Shown here one piece after another: positions 59,004 to 64,000 of a stretch of 64,000 nucleotides of DNA (positions are counted from its first letter, which is position 1; each line of letters begins with the position of its first letter). Location: contig QEVF01000001.1 in NCBI GenBank assembly GCA_003576915.1, positions 124,001 through 188,000 on the forward strand. Direction: 5' to 3'. Both the position numbers and the translations under genes were made by a program. This stretch comes from Planctomycetota bacterium. Its GTDB lineage: Bacteria; Planctomycetota; UBA8742; UBA2392. The notes beneath the pieces were generated by a model. That model was not told the origin of the DNA and searched no databases. It worked only from the letters and a program-made list of their open reading frames with translations.

Positions 59004-60917
59004 TCAAGCCGTCTCCAGGGCCGGGCTTTGGTCACGCTTTTTCGCCAGGCGCGCCAGCGCGGCATCAATGCGGGTGTTGATACTGTCAAGGGGCTCGATG
59101 GCGCGCCTGTCGGCGAGCCATTGCTCAGCGCCCGGCGGGCTGGTTTCGCGGATGGCCCAGACGCCGCTCATGCGCATGAGTTCGCTCTCATCGTGAAGCA
59201 TGGCCTTCATGATCTGGGCAGCCTCCTCGACGCCCAGGTTGTATAGCGCCTTGGCGGCATTGCCGCGGATGCGGTTGTTGGCGTCGCTGAGATAGGGAAT
59301 CAATGCGCGTGCAAGGCCGCGCTCGCCCAGTGCCTCCACCGCCTCAATGGCATTGGCGCGCACACGCTTGTCCTCGTCGCCGAGCAGGCGCCCGATGGCG
59401 CGAATGGCTGCCTCACTGCGCAGCGTGGCCAGCATATTGACGACGCTGGCGCGCACCCTGGCGTCCTGGTCATTCATGAGGGCCAGCAAAGTCTCGCCCA
59501 TGCGGTGGGCGTTGTGCGTGCAGTCCAGCAGGCGCAGGGCCCTCAGGCGCACGGCGGGCTCCGCGGCATCGATTTCACGGCGCAGTTCCTCGATGACGCC
59601 GTCATCCACGTGGCGGAGCACAGCGCCGGCGGCGCGGCGGTCGGCCTCGCTCATGCTCTCAAAGCGCTCGACATAGCGGGCATAGGCGCGCCTGGCCACG
59701 AAGGTGGAGGCGAGATCGCGCACGTCAGTAAAGCGGCTTTCAATGAGGCGAGTGGCCGCCTGCAGGGCGCCGGGGTGGCCGCGATCGGCCATCTGCTCGA
59801 AGGCAAAGCGCACACTGCTTTGACGCTTGGAGGCGACCAGCCTCGAGAGCAGGTCCTGGACGTCGCCCAGGGGCAGGGCCCGCAGGCGGGCAAAGCAGTC
59901 CTCGGCGATACTCTGATCGCGGGACTCGCAAAGCGTGCCGTAGAACTCGGCCTGGCTGCGGCCGGGCATGTTGAGCCTCGAGAACTCCTGCATCAGGCGG
60001 CGCAGGGCCCGCGGCGGGTAGCGGTCCACATGGCCCTGCATCATGGACAGAAACGGCACCTGGCCCGCCGCGATGAGCGTCTTGCGCAGGTCCTCGTCAC
60101 TGACCTGCTCATCCAGCAGATAGCCGAAGTTGACGTTGACCTCCTGGCCGCGCTTGAGGCCAAAGGCCCTCAGGGCAATGGCGCGGATGTCCACCCTGTG
60201 GTCGGAGAGTCGCTCAAACAGGAAGGCCAGAACGCGCACGTCGTGGCGCGCAACCAGAAAACGCTCCACGGGTCCCGGCTCATCGCGGTTGGCTTCGCGC
60301 TCGGCGCGCAAGGCATCGGTCACCAGCGCCCTGCATTCGCCCCCGACACTGAGCGCACCCTCCAGAACGAACTCGCGCCGGTGCCTCGAAAAACTCTCTG
60401 TGGCCAGTTTGAAGGCCCTGAACAAGTGGCGCGCGTGCTCATGCAGACGCTCGCGCTTCTTTACGCTGCCCAAATCCGCGTCGCCCGCGGCGTCTTCGCG
60501 CTCCGACTGATAGCGGTCAACGACGCGTCGAAAGGCTTCCTCGGCGCGATCGGCATACTCGCTGCGGGGGTCCGACAGCAATTCGGCAAGAGTCTCGGAG
60601 CACTCGTAACTGACGTTCAACTCCAGCAGCCGCAATACGACACCTCGCGCCTCGTCGTCACCGTCGCGGGCGACATCCGCCAGTACCGCGCGCAGGGCAT
60701 GAACGGAGTCCACCATGGCGGACTGGGCCATGAGCGGCAGCTCGTCAAATCGCAGGATCAGGGCCCGATGGGCCGGCTCATCGTTGGACGCTATGAGGGC
60801 GTTGACCGCGGCGATCTTCAAGGCCTCATGCTCGCTGTCCAGGGCCGCCAGCATGGCCGGCACCACATGACGGGACTGCACGAGTCGAAGTGCAGAAAAG
60901 GTCTCGGCGACGCCCAT
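59004..60917 (-). CDS. HEAT-repeat protein
   Basis: The 637-residue soluble protein consists of HEAT-type helical repeats throughout, clearest at LDSEHEALKIAAVNALIASND near residue 27, DAAEPAVRLRALRLLDCTHN near 470, NDQDARVRASVVNMLATLRSEAAIRAI near 498 and LGDEDKRVRANAIEAVEALGERGLARALI near 530. Such repeats form extended scaffolds for protein binding. The promoter is visible: TATAGT with TTGCAG 17 bases before it, and GGAG before ATG 60917. Its partner is probably the small membrane protein encoded directly downstream. Confidence 0.85.
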   Translation of the reverse strand: MGVAETFSALRLVQSRHVVPAMLAALDSEHEALKIAAVNALIASNDEPAHRALILRFDELPLMAQSAMVDSVHALRAVLADVARDGDDEARGVVLRLLELNVSYECSETLAELLSDPRSEYADRAEEAFRRVVDRYQSEREDAAGDADLGSVKKRERLHEHARHLFRAFKLATESFSRHRREFVLEGALSVGGECRALVTDALRAEREANRDEPGPVERFLVARHDVRVLAFLFERLSDHRVDIRAIALRAFGLKRGQEVNVNFGYLLDEQVSDEDLRKTLIAAGQVPFLSMMQGHVDRYPPRALRRLMQEFSRLNMPGRSQAEFYGTLCESRDQSIAEDCFARLRALPLGDVQDLLSRLVASKRQSSVRFAFEQMADRGHPGALQAATRLIESRFTDVRDLASTFVARRAYARYVERFESMSEADRRAAGAVLRHVDDGVIEELRREIDAAEPAVRLRALRLLDCTHNAHRMGETLLALMNDQDARVRASVVNMLATLRSEAAIRAIGRLLGDEDKRVRANAIEAVEALGERGLARALIPYLSDANNRIRGNAAKALYNLGVEEAAQIMKAMLHDESELMRMSGVWAIRETSPPGAEQWLADRRAIEPLDSINTRIDAALARLAKKRDQSPALETA

Positions 60918-60941
60918 GGCAACTCCACATAAAACACCGAA

Positions 60942-60970
60942 ACTATAAAATCTCTAAATGCCCCCTGCAA
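60942..60970 (-). promoter_or_regulatory. Promoter of the HEAT-repeat gene
   Basis: On the minus strand TTGCAG (60970-60965) and TATAGT (60947-60942) are separated by 17 bases. Transcription would begin near 60935 with an 18-base leader containing GTGGAG. The -10 lies inside AAACTATAAAATCTC (60940-60954), which recurs exactly at 62693-62707. Confidence 0.55.
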
Positions 60971-60976
60971 GGCAAA

Positions 60977-62029
60977 TCACACCACCAGCATGGCGTCGCC
61001 ATAACTGAAAAAGCGATAGCGTCGATCAATGGCCTCCAGGTAGGCGCGACGCGTGAACTCGACCCCCGCCAACGCCGCCACCAGGAAAATCAGCGTGCTG
61101 CGCGGCAGATGGAAGTTCGTCAGCAGTGCATCCACGCAGCGAAAGCGCCACGGAGGATAGATGAACAGCCTCGTGCGCCCCGCTCCAGGCACCACCTGGC
61201 CGCGCTCGTTGGCCATAGTCTCGAGGGTGCGGCAGGCCGTAGTGCCGACGGCGACCACGCGCCCGCCCCGGGTTCTGGCCGCTGCGATGTCGGCGGCAGC
61301 CTGGGCGTTGACTTCGTACTCTTCCGCATGCATTTCGTGACCGGCCAGGGTGTCGGCCTTGAGCGGCCGGAAGGTGCCCGGCCCCACGTGCAGCGTCAGG
61401 AAGCTGCGGCGCACCCCTGCGCTCTCCAACGCCCGGAACACGGCGGGCGTGAAGTGCAGGCCCGCAGTGGGCGCGGCTACGGCGCCGTCACGGGCGGCGA
61501 ATACGGTCTGGTAGCGCTCGCGATCCTGGGAGGCATGGAGGTTGCCCCGCTTCTCGCGGCGGATGTAAGGCGGCAGGGGCATAGAGGCGTGGTGTTCGAT
61601 GAGCGATTCGATGTCTGCGGCGGGCGCGTCAAATCGCACGCGCCAGTGGCCAGGGGCGCCGAAATCACGCTCCAGAAGTTCAACTTTCCCGATCTCCGGC
61701 AGGCGCAGCGACTCGCCGACTTCGAGGCGGCCCTTGGATCCTGTAAGGGCCTCGTATTCGGCCGGCGCCAACGGCCGCAGCAGGAACAGTTCAACACTGC
61801 CGCCCGTATGGTCGCGGGTGGCAAAGAGTCGACAAGGCCTCACGCGCGTGTTGTTGGCGACAATCACGTCGCCTGTACGCAGCAAACTGGGCAGCTCGCG
61901 GAACATGTGGTGCTCGATCACACCCAGGTCGCGGCGCAGGACCATAAGCCGGCTTTCGTCGCGCTGCTGCGCCGGCTGCTGCGCGATGAGTTCCGGTGGA
62001 ATCGTGAAGTTGAAGGTGTCCGAGCGCAT
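60977..62029 (-). CDS. queA: S-adenosylmethionine:tRNA ribosyltransferase-isomerase
   Basis: The 350-residue protein starts MRSDTFNFTIPPELIAQQPA and carries QueA blocks: GDVIVANNTRVRPCRLFA near residues 52-70, GAVAAPTAGLHFTP near 170-184, LHVGPGTFRPL near 204-214 and TNFHLPRSTLIFLVAAL near 303-320. It makes the epoxyqueuosine precursor of queuosine on tRNA from SAM. The start ATG 62029 fits the conserved N-terminus; upstream in-frame sequence belongs to the divergent ndk region. It precedes the HEAT-repeat gene on the same strand by 59 bp, but that gene has its own promoter. Confidence 0.96.
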   Translation of the reverse strand: MRSDTFNFTIPPELIAQQPAQQRDESRLMVLRRDLGVIEHHMFRELPSLLRTGDVIVANNTRVRPCRLFATRDHTGGSVELFLLRPLAPAEYEALTGSKGRLEVGESLRLPEIGKVELLERDFGAPGHWRVRFDAPAADIESLIEHHASMPLPPYIRREKRGNLHASQDRERYQTVFAARDGAVAAPTAGLHFTPAVFRALESAGVRRSFLTLHVGPGTFRPLKADTLAGHEMHAEEYEVNAQAAADIAAARTRGGRVVAVGTTACRTLETMANERGQVVPGAGRTRLFIYPPWRFRCVDALLTNFHLPRSTLIFLVAALAGVEFTRRAYLEAIDRRYRFFSYGDAMLVV

Positions 62030-62131
62030 GTCGCCCCGATTGTAGCCTGGACCCGAACGCCAGTGAGCAATTGAACCGAGGACGCGCCAAGCTACCCTTG
62101 CAGCCCGAAAACACCGACTCCTGGAGAAACC

Positions 62132-62602
62132 ATGGCCATCGAACGCACGCTCATCCTCGCCAAGCCCGACGCCGTTCAGCGCGGGCTCGTGGGCGAGATC
62201 ATCAAACGCTTTGAAGCTCGCGGACTCAAAATCATCGGCCTCAAGTTGATGCAGATCACGAAGGAACTCGCCGCTAGGCACTACGCCGCCCACACGCAGA
62301 AGCCCTTCTACCCCGGCCTCGTCAGCTTCATGACGTCCGGGCCCGTGGCCGCCATGGTCCTCGAGGGCCCCAAGGCGATCGACGCCTGCCGGAAGGTCAT
62401 GGGCAAGACCTTCTGCACCGACGCCGAGCCCGGCACCATCCGCGGCGACCTGGGCGTAAGCCGCGGCATGAACCTCGTGCACGGCAGCGACGGCCCCGAG
62501 GCCGCCAAGAAGGAAATCGAGCTGTTCTTCAAGCCCGAGGAACTGCTGGAGTACAAGCGCGCCGGTGACGCCTGGGTGCTCAACGACGAAGACCGGGCCT
62601 GA
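62132..62602 (+). CDS. ndk: Nucleoside diphosphate kinase
   Basis: The 156-residue protein opens MAIERTLILAKPDAVQRGLVGEII and has the active site histidine in NLVHGSDG near residues 113-120, within GTIRGDLGVSRGMNLVHGSD split across the blocks. It equilibrates nucleoside di- and triphosphates. In many species the active-site block reads RGDFxxxxGRN; here it is RGDLGVSRGMN, a mild variant. GGAG precedes the start. A terminator follows the stop. Confidence 0.96.
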   Translation: MAIERTLILAKPDAVQRGLVGEIIKRFEARGLKIIGLKLMQITKELAARHYAAHTQKPFYPGLVSFMTSGPVAAMVLEGPKAIDACRKVMGKTFCTDAEPGTIRGDLGVSRGMNLVHGSDGPEAAKKEIELFFKPEELLEYKRAGDAWVLNDEDRA

Positions 62603-62620
62603 CGCAGCAATCATGCACCA

Positions 62621-62655
62621 GCGCGGACGGCGAATCCCGTCCGCGCTTTCATTTT
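62621..62655 (+). terminator. Intrinsic terminator of ndk
   Basis: A perfect 10-bp stem (62621-62630 with 62637-62646) has a 6-base loop, followed by TTTCATTTT. The tail repeats the TTTCATTT seen after the tmRNA and the candidate ncRNA. Confidence 0.92.
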
Positions 62656-62674
62656 AAATGGCCCGCGAGGAGGC

Positions 62675-62702
62675 TTGACACCAATTCTCCATAAACTATA
62701 AA
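62675..62702 (+). promoter_or_regulatory. Sigma-70-like promoter of the HDOD cluster
   Basis: TTGACA (62675-62680) and TATAAA (62697-62702) are 16 bases apart, the best housekeeping-type promoter in the window. The -10 sits in AAACTATAAAATCTC, shared with the HEAT-gene promoter. The predicted leader before GTG 62734 is about 25 bases and includes GAGG. Confidence 0.7.
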
Positions 62703-62733
62703 ATCTCGATAACTGCCCGCGCAGAGGTGCGCC

Positions 62734-63075
62734 GTGAAGTCCATCCCGCTCAAAGACGCCCGACCCGGCATGGTGCTGAACCGCCAGATCGAAGATTCCC
62801 TTGGCCGCACCCTGGTGGCCGCAGGCGAGAAGCTGAGCCCGGAGCTGATTCGCGTGTTGATGAGGCGAGGCTACGCCGAAGTGGAGATCCGCGATGATGC
62901 GGCCCTGGTCCGGGGCGCCATCCATGGTGCGGCCGAGGACGCGTCGGCCGGTACCGATCAACTGAGAGCCGAACTTGATGCGCGCTTTGGCCCCCCGAGC
63001 GCTGACGAGTACCGGCAGATGCTCTGTCGCGCCGCCTGGCGCGTGCTCAGTGAACGAATGCAGGCGGCCCCTTGA
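62734..63075 (+). CDS. Small signalling-associated protein, DUF3391-like N-terminus
   Basis: This 113-residue protein starts at GTG 62734, chosen for the GAGG upstream. The first 55 residues (IPLKDARPGMVLNRQIEDSLGRTLVAAGEKLSPELIRVL) follow the L-x-P-G-M-V-L pattern with a later G-x-x-L-S seen at the front of HD-GYP and related c-di-GMP proteins. The rest is helical and uncharacteristic, ending CRAAWRVLSERMQAA. It stands 10 bp before an HDOD gene, so it may be a separate adaptor for that protein. Confidence 0.65.
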   Translation: MKSIPLKDARPGMVLNRQIEDSLGRTLVAAGEKLSPELIRVLMRRGYAEVEIRDDAALVRGAIHGAAEDASAGTDQLRAELDARFGPPSADEYRQMLCRAAWRVLSERMQAAP

Positions 63076-63085
63076 GTGAGGTCTT

Positions 63086-63955
63086 ATGCCGCGCACGGTG
63101 GACATGCCCAAGAAGTTGATGGAATTGATCGGCGCAGTCGACGAACTGCCGACGCTACCCGACATCGTGCTGCGCATTTCGCGGATGACGGTCAGCCCGC
63201 AGACCAACGCCGCGGACATCGGGCGGCTGATCAGCAACGATCCCGCGCTTTCCAGCAAGGTCCTGCGCCTTGTCAACAGCGCCTACTATGGCTTTCCGCG
63301 CAAGATTGCCAGTGTCACCAAGGCCATCGTGCTGTTGGGTTTCAACAAGGTGAAGAACATGGCCATCTCGGCCAGCGTGGCGGACCTCTTCTCCGGGGCC
63401 GTCACGGAGGGCTTCTCGTTCAAGCAATACTGGCACCACGCCGTGGCGACCGCCATAGCAGGCGAACTTCTGGCCAAACGGCTGGCGCCTCAGCGCGCCG
63501 ACGATGCATTCGTGGGCGGGCTGCTGTCGGAAATCGGCAAGGTCATGGTGGTAAGCCTCGCGCCGGACATCTACGCGCAGGTGCTGCGCGACGCCCGCAC
63601 ATCAGTCCTTGACCTGCGCTCAGCGGAGGTCCGCGTGCTTGGCTCGGACTTCTGCAGCAACGGCGCCACGCTGGCCGAAACCTGGCAGTTCCCCGACCCT
63701 CTCGTTCGCGTGATTCGCCACTTTCGCGACCCCGATCAATGCCGCGAAGACCGCACGCTGCTTGATCTGGTCCATGTCGCCACGGCCCTGGTCTGGGCCC
63801 TGGGCCACCCCGGCGCGGCCGAGACCCTTGTGCCGACGCTGCGCGGCTCGGCCTTCCGCAACCTCAAGGTGAACGAGCCCCTGCTGACAGAAGTCGGGGT
63901 GGAGTTCACGCGCCAGTGGGCGCTGGCCGGCGCACTCCTGGAAATGGCCCAATAA
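63086..63955 (+). CDS. HDOD domain protein
   Basis: The 289-residue protein is an HDOD domain over most of its length: DELPTLPDIVLRISRM near residues 19-34, ISNDPALSSKVLRLVNSAYYG near 49-69, SVTKAIVLLGFNKVKNMAIS near 76-95 and YWHHAVATAIAGELLAKR near 114-131. HDOD is a degenerate HD-type fold lacking the metal-binding HD pair; here FVGGLLSEIGKVM near 141 replaces the HD-containing segment. Such proteins act as signal-transduction adaptors in motility, cell cycle and c-di-GMP networks. GAGG precedes ATG 63086. Confidence 0.92.
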   Translation: MPRTVDMPKKLMELIGAVDELPTLPDIVLRISRMTVSPQTNAADIGRLISNDPALSSKVLRLVNSAYYGFPRKIASVTKAIVLLGFNKVKNMAISASVADLFSGAVTEGFSFKQYWHHAVATAIAGELLAKRLAPQRADDAFVGGLLSEIGKVMVVSLAPDIYAQVLRDARTSVLDLRSAEVRVLGSDFCSNGATLAETWQFPDPLVRVIRHFRDPDQCREDRTLLDLVHVATALVWALGHPGAAETLVPTLRGSAFRNLKVNEPLLTEVGVEFTRQWALAGALLEMAQ

Positions 63956-63956
63956 C

Positions 63957-64000
63957 ATGTTCGAGAATGACGAAACCTCCCGCGCGCCCGGCGAGCACTC
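63957..64000 (+). CDS. Start of a further gene cut by the right window edge
   Basis: An ATG one base after the HDOD stop opens a frame MFENDETSRAPGEH that runs into the window edge. Spacing suggests a third gene of the HDOD operon. Fourteen codons are too few to identify it. Confidence 0.4.
   Translation, partial: MFENDETSRAPGEH

Noticed and set aside
59505..60932. 475-codon frame opposite the HEAT-repeat gene
   Set aside because: It mirrors the repeats of the real gene on the other strand and contains no recognisable motif.
1..64000. Prophage, insertion sequence, integron or CRISPR system
   Set aside because: No transposase, integrase, Cas, capsid or terminal repeat pattern is seen; genes are mostly housekeeping, envelope and signalling types.

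Overview
This is a gene-dense, high-GC bacterial chromosome segment with about 55 protein genes, a tmRNA gene and at least one probable non-coding RNA. I see no tRNA, rRNA, insertion sequence, prophage or CRISPR array. The family mix suggests a member of the Planctomycetota or a related lineage: ECF sigma factors each followed by a large membrane anti-sigma-like protein, exported EF-hand and carboxypeptidase-regulatory-like proteins, a trypsin/PA-IL-like/PDZ protein, DUF1579, a di-haem peroxidase lipoprotein and fused MFS/spermidine-synthase-like proteins. That placement is inference from gene content; no phylogenetic marker was compared.

Layout. 1-3.6 kb (minus): surface-polysaccharide genes, namely a WecA/MraY-type glycosyl-phosphate transferase cut by the left edge, a 3-TM protein and a carbamoyltransferase. 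3.8-12.7 kb: Kef-type antiporter with a PTS EIIA tail, mnmA, a DUF3810 membrane protein, the tmRNA gene, a DUF1579 protein, an FHA-trypsin membrane protein and a Na+/Ca2+ exchanger. 12.7-20.6 kb: an exported regulatory-like protein, a 52-residue zinc-ribbon gene overlapping its neighbour, a Lys/Ala-rich protein, thyX, a thiolase and an MFS/spermidine-synthase-like protein. 20.6-30.1 kb: a hairpin-rich gap, a guanine deaminase-like gene, xseA coupled to an EF-hand gene, a peroxidase lipoprotein, a ThiF/MoeB enzyme and an exported beta-propeller.

30.1-38.3 kb (minus) reads as one operon: ECF sigma, FecR-like anti-sigma, an 868-residue membrane protein, a PlsC-C45 fusion, a PII-like protein and a CDP-alcohol phosphatidyltransferase. 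This suggests an envelope response joined to phospholipid synthesis. 38.5-47.6 kb (plus): an isolated nuoH, two tandem anti-sigma-like paralogues, the candidate ncRNA, the trypsin/PA-IL-like/PDZ gene, infC-rpmI-rplT, a thioredoxin-fold protein and pcm. 47.5-55.5 kb: a 1,702-residue hybrid histidine kinase, a PilZ protein and a second ECF sigma/anti-sigma pair whose anti-sigma carries EF-hands. 55.6-60.9 kb (minus): HEAT-repeat protein, small membrane protein and nuoH-I-J-K. 61-64 kb: queA, ndk and an HDOD signalling cluster running off the right edge.

The strongest candidate for something undescribed is the 42.4-42.7 kb intergenic region. Two hairpins there expose the same ten-base loop, TTTAAGGGGG, and are followed by a 13-bp intrinsic terminator. 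The outer 5' arm of the first hairpin is also an exact 9-base complement of the ribosome-binding site of the downstream protease gene. Other good leads are a 27/30-identical hairpin element before both rpmI and rplT, and the PlsC-C45 fusion inside the sigma-led operon.
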